Numbered from the stretch's first letter, positions 24,707-37,993 are shown. The stretch: DNA of 64,000 nt from Oxyruncus cristatus (GCA_013399855.1 VXAY01007404.1:1-64000); one strand, 5' to 3'. Made by a program: numbers and translations. Notes: generated from the sequence alone by a model not told the origin.

Positions 24707-27700
24707 TTTAGGTGCTTATATTTATTTTTTAATTAACGTGAGATTTGTCTTTTTAGTGAAATATATTTAACAAGGAGTTCTGTTTATATTAGAATGAACC
24801 AATAGGGGTACAAGCTGAGGATGAACATCAGAGTCTGAATTCACATAGTGTAGGTATAAAATTTTTATACTTCTGAAGATGATTCATTTGATTAAAAAAC
24901 AATAGCTGTTTGAACATGAATGCTTAAGAATAAAGTAATTACACTTGTGTAATAAGATTATTATTAGCAGTAATGCCATTGGAAGCAAGGAGATAAGGCA
25001 GTTATGAGAATAAATGATGTGACACCTCCTTCAGGATATGGCTTCCCATCTGTAGACAAAAAAAGCTGTGTTATGTTTTTATTTAATATTTTTCCAGCAT
25101 GGAGACTCCCAACTATAGGAGAGATTTGTGCTTTCTGAGCAATATCGACCTAGAGTGAAAGTATCATAAATGTTAAGGAAAAACAATTTTAAGATGTGTC
25201 AGGGCAGACTTTTTTAGGAAAATGAAAGTAAAATGCAACAACATTAAGGGTAGAAAGATGTTGGGAAAGGCACAGGCTGAATGATTGGTAGAGGGAAGAA
25301 AACTCAGTGCCATTATGGGTCTGTCCTCTACCCTTAGATGAATGAAATAACTTTGGAGAAAGAAAAGTCTATATGTTAATTTGTTAGTGTGGGCAGGGGC
25401 AAATAGTTCCTTCATTCTCCTGGCTGTGCAGCATGAGACTGTTGCTATGCCCAGGTTAGTGTTACAAGAAACATCTGAATTCAAGGATTTGCTCAGTGTC
25501 CATCTCATTTTAATTCAGTCAGTAAAGAAATTCCAGTCAACGTTTTGTTCTGCTGAGCCTCTAGCAGCCAGAGTGCAGATTAGGGATCAGGAAATGTTTA
25601 CCTATGCTGGTAGGAGACAGCACATCTCACGGTAATATCCTGTGAGGAAGGTAACAGGCTGGAAATCATTCCTGATACTCATACTGTCTGCTTGGTATGT
25701 TGCAGAACGAACAACAGTAAAAGAAAAAACAATGGTCAGAATTTATAAGAATTATTCTTATTTTATGTTAGAATTGCTGTAATGACATTGAAATAAATAT
25801 GTTAATTCTGTTAATTCCCTATTTTCCCTCGTCTTCCCCTCTCACCTGCTTCTGATATACCCCTGAATTTAGAGTACAACAAGGATTCAGACTTCTGTGT
25901 GCTTCCCAGTATAAAAAAGGTGACCAAACTTTTCCTCACTGACACAGAATCTCTTTTGTCATATTACTGCTTGACGAACTGTCATAAGAATTACAAAGGG
26001 TGCTTATACCTGTAACAATCACTTTCTGGTGATAAACTTCTATCATATTTAGAATTTCTGCCAAAACAACATTCAAAAATATGCGGAAATTTGAATTTTT
26101 AAGAACTTTACATGATAAGGAACCAAGAATATATGAGCACAATTTCCTGGCTGCTTTAGCTTTGGGATTGTTAAAAATTATTTTACAGCTCTATGCCCAG
26201 ACAAAGTGCTTCTCAAATAAGAACTTCCCACTGAGTTGTTACGTCCCTGATATCACTCTTCCTCTGTAAGCCATACAAAGAAGGTCAGTATCACCAATCT
26301 CTTCTTTTGCATACGAGTATGTATCTAAACTATTTACTGCTGATATGAGCTGTCTGGCCAAAGACCTATTCTTCTCTTAAAATGAGCTTCTTAAGCATAA
26401 GCTCCACATCCCCAAATCAGTTTTGAGGACAGTTATGTTCTTTTGGTTCAGGTTATTTGGGAACAGGATAACCAGGAAGTTTTTAGCAAAAATTACCCTT
26501 TGTAAATTGAATTCCATACTTGCTTTCTCCTGAATTTATACTGCAACATAATTTCTGTTACTCTTGGGCTGAACTCCATATCAGTCTGGAGAGGATCCAG
26601 ATTTCAAACTTGTAGATCATCCTGACTGATGATCTTAAATGTAATAAAGGCCAATCATTTGAGTTAGATAATGGCTCATTTTGGTTTCTTAGTATATAAA
26701 TCTCTTCAAAAGCTTTTTATAGAATGATCTACATTCCCTTATTATGTAAAGATAACTTAGAGATATGAAATGTGGAAACTACTTAAGTTCCATTAGGCTA
26801 ATTAAAAGTGCTAATTTTGAAATATTTACATAGCCATTTGACTTGAAAAATTATTGCAGTTAATTTTAGATCAGTTGAATTCAGCTTAAACATGTTCTAT
26901 GGGAATACAGAAAACAAAATTTTCCATAAAAACTGAATTTTAGGATACAGTTCCATAAATGGTGTTAATTGTATTGTAGAGATTCAATTTTTTACCTTGT
27001 AGAAGGACTTCGAAATTTTAAATATGCAAAATCCAATATTTGTTTTGCTTTGGTTTTGTTTGAGTGGGGAGGGAAACTACAGAAAAGTGGAACAGTATGA
27101 AATTTAAATTTGCATAACAACACATTATTTAGATATTGTTCATAAAACACCTGATGCTAATAAATACCTTTTTTAGCACATAAATTCATCTGCAGGAGAA
27201 CGAAGGCTAATGTTTTTGATCTCAGATAATATATTGCTCAGCCTAGCAGAGGGATCTTTTTACTTACTCCTGCCCCTGCATAATTTGAAGTTACTCCAGT
27301 CTCCACCAGGGAAAGTTGAAGCTGTTGAACATCTAAGCTGATGTTCTGATACGCTTCTGAACTAAGCTCTACGGCAGCTATATTCAGTGTATATGCTTCT
27401 GTGCTTAGAAAGGAATAGGCTACTTCCAGTGCCATCTTACTTGTCCTGTCTTTGCTCAGGAGCCGCAGGAAGCACAGAGGGGAGCAGTGAGAATTCACAG
27501 TCAGGCATCAGTCTGTGTCACTGTATACTGTGGGTGCAGGTCACATACAGCAGGTTTTTATCCAGTGGAAAACTGGTGACTGGTATTGCCACGCCTGATA
27601 ACTGGCTAATATAGAACAGATTCGGCTGCCTAAGCTGAAACTTTCCAGCAGCAGGGTGATGTAATTCTGGTATGAGCTGCTCTGCAGCAGCTGGTCCCTA

Positions 27701-29434
27701 CCGGCTGTACACAGACACTTGGATTTTTGATGGCATTTCAGAGTGGGATGTCCAGAAACGTGCTCACAAAGCGCCAATTGGTGCTGCTCTGGGAGAACCT
27801 AACTCTTGTTAGTGGAGTGGAAGTCTTGAGGTGTTTGCAGCATATGCTGCAGGTAAAAAAAAAAAAAGATACAGTGAGTGGGGTGTTGGTTTAGGTTAAA
27901 AATAGATAAAAATGGAGTTGGATGCAGTGTGGTGAAGGGTAGTTTTGGTTTGGCTATTCGGTGTAGGGGTAAGTAGGAGTGGGAAAAGGCAGAAGAACTT
28001 TTTTTGGGCTTCTGTGTCAAGCGAATAATGGAACACTGCTATGCGCAGTGCTGGACAGCCATGTGGGCTAGCACATAGCCTACTTTTCTGAGTGCTCAGT
28101 TGCTGCTGCTAGGTTGGTAAAATATATTATGGATATCTTCTCTTGAAGATATGCTCAGTCTACCCCATGAATGCATCTAAAAGCAGGAAATTCAGCTAAA
28201 AAACTACAGGGAGAAACTTCTGGGTTTTAAAGTTCCTGGTCTTGGCTTCTCAGGAAGAATTGTGGCTTTTAACAAGCCCTGTTGTGTTCTCTCATTATGG
28301 AGACATAACTTCCATGGGAGATGCTTACAAAATTGCTATTTTTTTTGTTAGTAGTAAAAAAAGGAAGAATCATTTAGCTTAAAATATTTTGGAGTAACAC
28401 AAGTTCTGTGATTGTTTTTTTGGGTTTGTTTAGGGTTTGGGGTTTTTTTGGTGGAGAACTATACTACTATGGAGAACTTATTGTGGTTGCCTTTGGTGTT
28501 TAACACTGTCTTACTGAAACAACTTCATTTATTATCCTACTAATTTAAGTAATGCTTTACCTTTATCGTTCTGGTGGTAGAGATAATATACAGAATTAGT
28601 CTATCCAGCTCATACACTTATCTGTCTGCTTTCAGATATGTTTAGAATTTGACGGTTAGTTTTTCCCCACCTAATAGCTTGTAGTGCTACATATTAATTA
28701 CCTTCTGTATGAAAAAATTTATCCTCAAGTCCCTTGCTGACCAGTCTTTTCTTAGCTTTGGTTCATGCCCTTTGTTTTTCAGCCCATTACTCTGTCAAAT
28801 AATTTCGGGACATCTGCATTCTATATGCCCTTCATAACTATGTCACTTAATCATTGCGCTCTGCTAATCACTTCAACCCTAATTAATATATACCTTGTGT
28901 AATCTTCTTTCAGAACTCCTGCCCTATGCTTCTATCTCAATTGCTCACTGTCTCCATATTTGCTCTTACCATCTGGTTATCAGACTGTGTCAGGTATTCT
29001 GACTAATCACTTGCAGAAAGGTCCACAGAGCCTTCATTAAAAACTCAAGCTCTGAGACCAAGTATCACAAATTTGTGGCCAAAACCTATGTCCTGTCATG
29101 AGTTCAACGTAGACAGTAGGTGACAGTCCTAATATTAACAATCTGCTTCCCGCCCAGGCTCTATGTTCTTATTAAGTTGGAGTCAGAACTCCCTAATAAA
29201 ATTAAATAGAGAAGGGAACAAATACACAGACAAAACATGGTAAAGTAGCAAGCCCCAATGACCAAACAAGTTCCATGGTATTGTTGGAGACTGTGAATTG
29301 AACTAGTAGGAATTTATTCAACAGAAGTGGGTTACTCTCACTACTGAGTTTGTAGAAATTAGACAGATACTGTTAGGTGCAGAAAATGAGATGAAAACAA
29401 TGTACTGAGAACTAATTGCTAAGCTGGTAGCTGG
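24707..29434. other. AT-rich sequence, no gene seen
   Basis: Nothing supported as a gene. The patch at about 27240-27800 is GC-richer, with frames of 75-86 codons on both strands but no domain. An A run lies at 27857-27868 and a T/G-rich tract at about 28413-28452. The stretch around 28700-28900 might be an ancient, unrecognisable repeat, which cannot be settled by eye. Confidence 0.4.
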
Positions 29435-29580
29435 TGTATTGGATCTGGCTATATAGGAGTTAATTCTTTTCATAGCAGCTCATTTGGTGCCATGTTTTAG
29501 ATTTTTGACCAAAACAGTGTGGATTGTGCTGTGTATCGTATCTGCAAAGCATTAACACATTCTGCACTCTCATTTAAGTT
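29435..29580 (+). mobile_element. U3 5' fragment of LTR family 2 (ERVL-type)
   Basis: It starts TGTATTGGATCTGGCTATAT and continues GAGTTAATTCTTTTCATAGC, then a CATTTGGTGCCATGTTTTAG-like block. This corresponds to the first ~145 bp of the avian LTR whose remembered start is TGTGCTGGTTTTGGCTGG. It is the reverse complement of the right end of the 38.1-38.4 kb copy. TATA, R and U5 are absent; CR1 sequence starts about 10 bp later. Confidence 0.65.
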
Positions 29581-29590
29581 GGGCATGAGT

Positions 29591-30464
29591 GTTGATCTGC
29601 TAGAGGATAAGAAGTATCAGCAGAGGGATCTGGACAGGCTGAATCAACGGGCTTAGGCCAAGGTTATGAGGTTCAACAAGACCAAGTGCTGTGTCCTACA
29701 CTTTGGCCACAATAGCCCCATGCAGCACTACAGGCTGGGGAAAGAGTGGCTAGAAAGTGCTCGAGGGGAAAAGCACCTGGGGATGCTGATCAACAACCAT
29801 GTAAACATGATCCGGCAATGTGTCCAGGTGGCGAAGAAGGTGAATGGCATTGTGGCTCATATCAAAAATAGTTTTGCCAGCAGGACTAGGGCTATGATTG
29901 TCTCCCTGAACTCAGCACTGGTGAGTCCACACCTCTAGTGCTGTGTTTAGTTCCAGGCCCCTCACTAGAAGAAGGACATTGAGGTGTTGGAACATGTCCA
30001 GAGAAGGGTAACAAAGCCCGTGAAGGGTTTAGAGAGTAAGACATATGAGAAACAGCTGAGGGAGCTGGAGGTGTTTAGCTTGGTGAAAAGGAGTCTCAGG
30101 GGAGACCTTTTGTTTTCTACAGCTACATGGAAGGAGGTTGTAGCCAGATGGGGATCAGCCTCTTCTTCTGGGCAACTAATGACAGGACAAGAGGAAATGA
30201 CCTCAAGCTGAACCAGGGAAGGTTCAGGTCACACATTAAAAATAATGTCTTCATTGAAATGAAGAAATGTTGTCAAGCATTGGAATGGGCTGCCCAGGGA
30301 AGTGGTGTAGTCACCATCCCTGAAAGTGTTCAAGAAATGACTGAATGTAGCACTTAATGTTTAGTTGACGTGATGTTGTTTTGTCAAAGGTTGGACTCGA
30401 TGATCTTGGAGGTCTTTTCCAACTTTTTCCAGCTTTAATGATTCTGTAATTCTATGATTCTGTT
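29591..30464 (+). mobile_element. CR1, 5'-truncated, ORF2 C-terminus to 3' tail
   Basis: This plus-strand CR1 starts just after the RT catalytic region (GTTGATCTGCTAGAGGATAA). It continues through the post-RT portion of ORF2 and ends in the standard terminus GGACTCGATGATCTTGGAGG with an ATTCTGTAATTCTATGATTC tail. The ORF2 remnant is split into frames 29666-29938, 29984-30211 and 30127-30357 by stops and indels. It belongs to a subfamily close to that of the 8994-10062 and 53624-54157 copies, as the matching peptide blocks (H-V-Q-R-R-V-T, E-L...F-S-L) show. Confidence 0.93.
29666..29938 (+). pseudogene. CR1 ORF2 post-RT fragment
   Basis: A 90-codon open remnant of CR1 ORF2 downstream of the RT palm, starting MRFNKTKCCVLHFGHNSP. 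It matches the part of ORF2 that follows the RT domain, not a host protein. A stop at 29936-29938 interrupts it before the next ORF2 segment, so no functional polymerase can be made. Confidence 0.85.
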
Positions 30465-30663
30465 TCTCATTCTGCCCATGTCACAGCGAATAGCCTGGCA
30501 GGGAACAAAGACAACAAATGACCTGAACTAGCTGAAAAGATATTTGGTAGCCTGTAATATCGTGTTCAGCAATAAAAGGAAAAGAAGGGATTTTAGGACT
30601 GTTAAACTTCTCAGGAACTGCTGGGCATCAGTCTACCCCTGCTGCATTGAGGGTTTGCCTTTG
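30465..30663. other. Short spacer between CR1 and LTR fragment
   Basis: About 200 bp with no recognised repeat or gene. It separates the CR1 tail from a second LTR-family-2 start. Confidence 0.5.
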
Positions 30664-30726
30664 TGTGCTGATTTTGATGGTGATAGAGTTAATTTTCTTC
30701 ATTGTGGCTAATATGGGGCAAAGTGA
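30664..30726 (+). mobile_element. Second U3 start of LTR family 2, very short
   Basis: The sequence TGTGCTGATTTTGATGGTGA then TAGAGTTAATTTTCTTCATT matches the 5' end of the same LTR family as 29435-29580 and the reverse strand of 38070-38386. Only about 63 bp remain before similarity is lost in an AG/T-rich stretch. Confidence 0.65.
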
Positions 30727-33700
30727 AAAGTAAATGCAGAGTACCATCTCTTTTTTTTTTTTTTTAAACATTTTGTTTTGTGATTTTTGGGTTTTTTTCC
30801 AAGCCTTTCATTAAATATACTCGTTTATGTGTCCTAAAATGAACAGGGATGGTCTAATGGCTTTTGTTCTATTTTATTCATTTAAATATGTTATATGTAT
30901 CTCAATAGTCATTATACCATGGTAAATTACTTTTATAACTTTACACATTGTAATTAATCAACTCTATCCCAGTATAATATCCCAACATAAACAAAAAGGT
31001 TTTTTCTCAAAGTTTGTTCATAATTAGCACAGTTTATGCATTACATTACTATTTCCAGAATTATTCCAAGACTAAGCCCTAGAAATATTCCTGCACAACC
31101 TTGGGTGCTTTTAAGTCATGCAAAAATTTTAACACTGTGAATGGATGATGATATTACAAGAGTGCTGTTATAAAGACAGGGGGTAGAAGATAGGTATAGA
31201 TATGCATCATGGATGACATAATAGTAATGACAAAACCACCTGTAATAAAATGCCAGAGCAAGGTTTAAAATTGCATTCAGTAATTTATATGGACCTTGAC
31301 TGTCATTATAGTACTGATGTGTTATTGCAGAAATTATGGCACACAGTGTCAGATTGGTGAGTACCTTCTGTTTAATAGATCCCTTTAAAATCAATGTGTT
31401 GTCCAAGAAAGTATTCTTGTCTATCAGGGGGAGGGGGAAGTTTTTGTTACTTCAGTTATTTTAGAATATAACGTATGAATGTATTCGCACAGAATGAAAT
31501 TAGTAGCTAGATGCCATTTTTCAAAAATACACTTGACCCATCTTTTATGGGCTCCCTTTATCAGGATATAATTAACATGCCCTTCTCAGTATGCACATAT
31601 GCACATATGTGAAATAGGTTCTCATCAAGGACTTTATAGTTGAAGTGTGTCTGGAAACAGATCTATTCCTGTATCTTAAGTTTCAAATATTATTTCAAAC
31701 ACCAGAGAAATAGGTGACAAGTAAGGAATTAAAATGTCTTTTATATTCTTTTATGTGTATGACTTGGTGATTTTCTGTTTTCATAAATTCAAGTCTTGTA
31801 AATCATAATTCTTTTGAGGATATATACTGTATTCTAAGACTAATAAGGTCAAAATAATTTTGATAATAATAATCTCTCTATTCTACAGATCAGTTAAAGA
31901 GCCTATTTGGTAGAAATTGAAACACAGGTGGCAAATTACTTTTTATGTAATTTCTAAGGAAAACAGAATCAACAGTATGTTCAAAGTCTGCTCAGACCCT
32001 TTTTGGCTCTTGTCCCTCAGGACAATGTTTACTGCTTGCACCAATACATTTGTAGTCAAAAAGAAAAAAATGCCCCAGACGTATTGGTGTTCATGAGAAA
32101 ACATAGAGATAAGACTCATTAAGGTGTATTTGGCATGTAAACCTATGACTGCTAGTGGTTGCTTCTAACAGTTTGTCCTTGAATTAGAGGCTAGAGAAGA
32201 CCATATTGGAAAGAAACTTTAATTTCATTGAGGTACTTTTCAAGTAATGTCTTCCCTTTTTCTAAAGATGTGAAAAACCATTCACTAACATATTCCTAGA
32301 TGCATAACTTACTGTTCAGATACTGCTGTCAACTCTGGCTGAAGTTGATGTGCTACCTGTGAATATATACCCACTATGTGAAATAGGCTGCTGCAATTTT
32401 CTATTTTTTTTTTTTTCTTCCATTCCCAATGTTTTGGAAGGATAGAGAAAATTACTACTGTCAAGTTAATTATTTTTCTTGAGACCTGATATATCAGAGG
32501 TTTACAACTGAAGACAATGGCGACAATACTGGATGGATTCTGCAGTAAGCAACAGCATTTTTTCAGCACAAGAGAATCACTTATGACTTTGAAAGACAAG
32601 GAGTTCTGAGAGCCAAACTAACTCTCTTGAAACTGTTAATTTCCTCAAAAGCAAAAGATTATTAAAATAATGGATGTAAACACAAAAAGGTAATTCAGAA
32701 CAAACAGTGGGACAGAAGACAGAAAACATGGTTAAACTTACAAAACTGAATGTATGATATGTCACTCTAACTGGAAGGAAAACATCAGACACGAGCAGAT
32801 GGTGCCATTAACTAAATCAATTATGGGGCCATACTGATGTAATAAGGATTGTGTTGCCGTGAATCATCTCACTAGTACCTACATACCCCACTTTTGATAA
32901 TGTGTGTTAATGACTTTGCAAAAACATTTGCATTTTTTAAGGTTTTATTCTAAGTCGAGGAAGAATGACGTTTGATTCTGCTCTGGAGGACTGAAACATA
33001 AGGCTTATTTTAATCGCAGGTTTTCCAGAACATTAGGTATAAACACACACCTATAGAGCAGACAGTGCTGTTCTGTGATTCCAAGCCAATAAACAGATGT
33101 TAACAAATTGAATGTATGGACTTACATCAATACTCAGCTTCCACTAATATGCGAAAAAAAATTGTAAGACTTCACTTATTCCTGTTCTTAATGAAACATT
33201 GCCCTGCTGAACATAATGTGTCATAATTTCAAATTAACTAAAAGGGGAGTAAAAGGATGATAGAAGGATATGATTTGTGTTAGTGAGTTTAAGAAGAAGA
33301 ACCCACATGGAGAAGGAAGAGGCAAAGTGCATTAGCACAGAGAAAGGTCACCTTTCTGAAAAACAGATACTTTGTCAGATGGAAATGTTAGTTGACAAAA
33401 GTATGTACACTCCCAAATGAATGAAAATTTGATAGAGTGAGATGTGTGAAAGTTTTACACTAAAAATTTTTCTCTTAACTTGTTTTTAGTAAATAGGTAG
33501 GCAGAAGAAAAACTTTACACAAAGTTATACTATATTATGAACACTGAAACATCCATTGAAACTTTCTTCATGCATTAAGCAAATGTAGGCATCAAGCAGA
33601 CCTTCTTCATCTACATTAAAATGAAATTAGTATTTTCTGTAAATACCAAATGGTTGTATTAGTTTTCAGCAGTTACTTGTTATCTGTAAATGTTTCTGTT

Positions 33701-35154
33701 TGATATTAAAAGATTGTAAAGAACAGCTCAGACTGCGCCTTAAGTCTGTTTTCTTTGTGTTGCCCTTCAAAAATCTGTTTCTCACAGTGCAGTAGACAAA
33801 ACAAAGTACAGGACTGTAAGGTACAAGTATTTACTCCTTCTAAATTTAGTAAAAATGTGATTCAACAAAATTATTTAAATGGAGAAAAAGAATATCAATA
33901 TCAAAATAATAATATAATCAATAAAATACAGACTTATCAGCTATGAATCAACAGGGTTTCAAACTGAAAACAATGAAGAACTTAATATAATGAGAAAAGT
34001 GTATTGATCACTACATTGCACAGTGGGAATGAAACCTGAAATTTTGCTTGACAACATTAGGGTGGTGATTGTGAAGAATTTATTGTATCCTATGACACTG
34101 TTACAAATCCCTTCTTTCCATTTCTTTTTTTCTCTTACTGAAAACTCCAAGGTACAGGTTCTTCGTCTTTCTTCAGTTACTGTAATTCACTGCTGATCAT
34201 TTTTCAGTTTACATGCAGGACAATCAGCATTGTATGAGGCAGAAAAAGTTACTTTCTATACACTTTTGCAACAGCAATGAAATTAAATTGCATCATGTCT
34301 TGTCTGTCATACACTACCATTAATGTGTGGGTTTTCTATTCCTTCAACACCTTCAATAAAATGGGGTGTTTGATAAGGAAAATGTTCCCAGGGCAAGAAA
34401 CAAAGGAAATATTTCTTCTAGTCCTCTAGAACATCATCCTATTACCTGTTTTCTTGCATGTTCTGATATTATAAACCACATTTTCTCATGTTTCAGTAAT
34501 TCCTGAGGTGAGGAGGCTATTTGTTGGATGGTTTGGCATTGCTACCTGAGCTGAAAATGAACAAATTTGGATGAAAAGATGTGTGTCAAGTGGAAGAAGT
34601 GAAATATATACATAACAGTCATACTCCTAGTATTAGCACATCCCAAACTAAAGAATTTATCATCTATCTTGGTGCCAGAAATGAGATTTTAATCTCAGCC
34701 TCTGAGGTAAAGACTTTCTTATTGATATCTTCAGTCTGGAGGCAAAGTAGCTTTGAAGGTCAAGTGGCTCTGAAAGTCACAGGTGTCATGATCCTAAAGT
34801 ATAACGTATGTTTCTCAGATACATAAATCCCTTAAAATGTTGGAGTGGTAATAAGAAACTGAATTTGATATTTAAATTAGTATCTCCAGGGTATGGCTGA
34901 CTTGTCCATTAATGGTCAGTGTTTAACTTCAGTTTTTAGTGACTCAGTTTGAGAGTTACAGCTTCAAAACTTTCACTAAAAAAACCCTGTAAATTGAAAG
35001 ATTTTTCCTGAGAAATATCTCGAGTTATACCTGAGATGTATTTACACATCTACCTTTAATTTTTAAAATATGTTAAATTTGTGTCAGAAAAGGTGATATG
35101 GACAATTCTTTGCACAAAAGTAACAAAAATCAAAAAAGTTCCAAGTTTTGTAGC
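30727..35154. other. AT-rich unique sequence, no gene seen
   Basis: It begins with a T run (30751-30765) just after the LTR fragment. No coding frame beyond 96 codons and no recognised repeat. Confidence 0.45.
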
Positions 35155-35292
35155 CTGTCCTGTTTTGGTTTGGTTTGGTTTTTTGTTTGTTGTGTTTTTT
35201 TTGGTGTTGGTTGGTTGGTTGGTTGGGGTTTTGTTTGTTTGTTTGGGGTTTTGTTTTGTTTTGTTTTTTGTTTTGCTTTGCTTTGCTTTTTT
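35155..35292 (+). repeat. TTTTGG/GGTT-rich low-complexity tract
   Basis: The plus strand is almost purely T and G: first GGTTT units, then four GGTT units ending in GGGG (about 35209-35228), then GTTT and TTTTG/TTTGC units. The 77-87 codon frames across it on both strands are low-complexity artefacts (long V/F/G or K/T/N/P strings). Confidence 0.85.
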
Positions 35293-37764
35293 TTCACCCA
35301 GTATATTTAGTTGATTCACCCAGTAATTTTAGTTGAACAAGGGCATTCAGACATCTTCACACATTTTCTTCATAAAACTGACTCTGTTCATAAAATCCAA
35401 ATCTTCTATAAGGAAAAAAACACAAGTGATAGTATTAAATTTTTAGAAGATGAAGAAGCAGAATTTTCAAGTTGATCACATCCACTAATGTGAATAGATC
35501 GAAGAAATACTTAGAAGAAGTAAGACACAGCTATTCAGCTGCTCAATATTTCTCAGAAATTCTGTAGATAATGAAAGTTAATATTAAAGCATTTGAGATT
35601 TTATATGCCTAAACTTTACTCTTGTGAATAGACCCTAAATTTGATTTGTAGTTTTGGTAGAGTTTTTAAACTCTGAAGACTCCACAGAGCCCTTCATAAA
35701 TGTGCATCATAGTAGAGCTTATAGCACGAAATTGCAACAATGAATAGTAAAACAGGATTTTTTTTTAGGGTTTTTTTTTTTGTTTTTATGCAAAAACATA
35801 GCACAGTAATTTAACCTAGAGCAAATTAATGATGGTATTTACCTCAGAGTATATTTTAACTATAAAGAATGACTTCTTGTTGTGGTGCTATAACACTTTA
35901 TCAGTCCAAAGACTCCAGTAGTTTTAGCCTCTTTTCAGACAGCACTGTATAATACATAAAAAATTCATGGGACACATACTCCTTGAAAAGCAAAACATAA
36001 GCAAACATATCTATCTCTCTGTGCAGTTGTAATGGTTGAGATGTGGAAGAGTAATTCATCCCTCTGAAAATATTAGCAAGTAGTGTTAGAAAAAGAAATG
36101 TCAGCTGCACCATATGCCCTATAAATGTCACTTGTAAAATAGAGAAAATTTTTCTTTCGGAATCTGTAGTCTAAATTGCTTACCTGACTTATGAGGAAGT
36201 AGAAAATACCCGTAATATAATTTCTTGTTTTAAAAATTATAGATCTTATTGTCCTTTTTTATTTATTGAAAAGTACTACTCTCTGATGGAAAAAGGACTT
36301 TGCATTATTTTGAGGCTGTGTACATGCCTCATGCAGAAAAACATATTCATCATATACAAAGTATGAATATTTAAATTAAGAGCCCACCTTAATTGCTGAA
36401 ATATCATATTTTTTTAAAAAAACCCTCTACAGTCATCTGAAGCACCCTCAAAGTTTTCCATGCTTTAAAACCTGATCACTGCAGCAAGGCCCGCAGCAGG
36501 TTGTTTGGGGATTTTTTAAGATATTCTGAATCTAATTCTAATCTTGTTTGCCATTTCAGGCAACAGGAAAATGTATTTGTTTAAAAACATCTGTTTTGCC
36601 ATGCTATTGTTATATTTAGACAATTTAGACAATTTGTCCAGGCTGCTTAGCCTGGTTTTAAATTTTATTATCTGACTTATATTAGAAGAGGTATTATCTC
36701 TGTCACAGGAATTTGCATGCATAGATGATCTGATCTGCTATGGCATATGCCATACATTTAAGTGTTCTTCAAAACATATTATCCAAGACTCGTGATACAC
36801 AATGGTGTAATGGTCATAAATGGTCTTGAATAAGATGATATTAGTGTAATCTTTCAAACAGGGGTTTTCATAACACTTGGGTTTATATTATATTATCTTT
36901 AAATATCATAACTTTCCTTGTGGAGTTCTCTGTCCCTAGGGCCATAAAAATTTCCTTCCTAGGTCTCTGTATACAACATGAACAAGGCATTCAACTTTTG
37001 AATTAACTGGGGACTGGAAAAGTTTTCTGTTTTGTGAGGGGACTTTCCACAAACAATGACATTTTGAAGACAAAAGAAAGGGTGATGATGCCTAAGAATG
37101 AAAGTATTGCAATTCAAGCTGAAGTCCATGTTTACACCTCAGCTTTTACCATCTTTCCAACCTGGGCTATTCCAAATTTCAGAATAAAATTTGTGAATCT
37201 TTGTGCCTAGCTTAAAGTGAAATAATAATGTTTTTTTGTGGAAGTAATAAGCACTCCCCAAAGTAATTTAGTTACAAAACCATGTTTTCCAAAATAATCT
37301 ATTTTTTATTTTTAATGGAAAAAAAATCAATGTATCTCTGTGCATTATCTTTTTTTTTTCTTCTTCCTGCAGAAAGCAAAGTTAGTTGTACCCAAAACCA
37401 AGATTAAAAATATTTACAATTGGTACAATTTAATGTTTGGAGACCTGAAGTAAATTCTGATCTTAGAAGTAATCTCTTTGTTGCAAGTCATAGCTCTGTG
37501 TGGGCTGAATTTTCTTGTTTTTCTTCATCAAAATTGCCTTGTAAACTCATATAATTCATGGCACCTTGTGGGATGATCTTCTCCCAGCCTATACCACCAC
37601 ATCATTTTACCAGAGGAAAATAGAGTGGAAAGTCTGTGATTCTACTTCTCTGCTGCTAAATAACAGTATTTTAAAGGTGTGTGTGGGGGGGGAAGAATAG
37701 GGAGAACTACCAGAGAGTAATGAACATGAGATGGTAAAAAAAACCCAGGGGGAGAAATTTGAGG
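35293..37764. other. AT-rich unique sequence, no gene seen
   Basis: A polypyrimidine-AG sequence at about 37350-37372 is followed by a 27-codon frame, but no supporting evidence makes it an exon. The G-run at 37684-37692 is a simple tract. No repeat was recognised. Confidence 0.4.
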
Positions 37765-37993
37765 CTCTATTTCTCTTGCATGTGGAACACACACAGAATC
37801 ATTTCTGAGGAGAAAAGACAATGCAGAAAGAACCGAGTCTTGCCAGTACCACCAAAGGAGACTTTCCACTGTGCCTTTTGCAACCGGACTTGTCTATCTC
37901 ACATTGGCCTTTTTAGCCACCAACATGCTTGTAGCAAGCGTGGGTAGAGTCCTTCTCTAATCTCCGTTCGCAAAGCCTAGCCGTGATGATAAT
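37765..37993 (+). mobile_element. 3' end of an unidentified non-LTR retroelement encoding a C2HC zinc finger
   Basis: An open frame runs from about 37759 to a TAG at 37945-37947. Its C-terminal part has a basic stretch (EEKRQCRKNR) followed by a finger with Cys at 37870 and 37879, His at 37918 and Cys at 37930, spaced C-x2-C-x12-H-x3-C, with a GLFSH core. A basic run followed by a single finger of this type just before the stop is a pattern I associate with ORF C-termini of some RTE-like or related LINEs; this is memory-based. After the stop, 45 bp end in TGATGATAATG, like a short microsatellite tail. There is no ATG start at the left and no RT sequence, so this is a 5'-truncated copy. A retroposed host zinc-finger gene is the main alternative. 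Confidence 0.5.

Noticed and set aside
28690..28900. Possible ancient CR1/L3-like repeat
   Set aside because: Only vague resemblance; not enough aligned positions to support a call by eye.
35056..35319. Overlapping frames of 70-87 codons on both strands
   Set aside because: They are translations of a T/G low-complexity tract.
37350..37452. Polypyrimidine-CAG followed by a 27-codon frame ending in TAA, like a terminal exon
   Set aside because: A single acceptor-like signal is common by chance, the peptide was not recognised, and no upstream exon was found.
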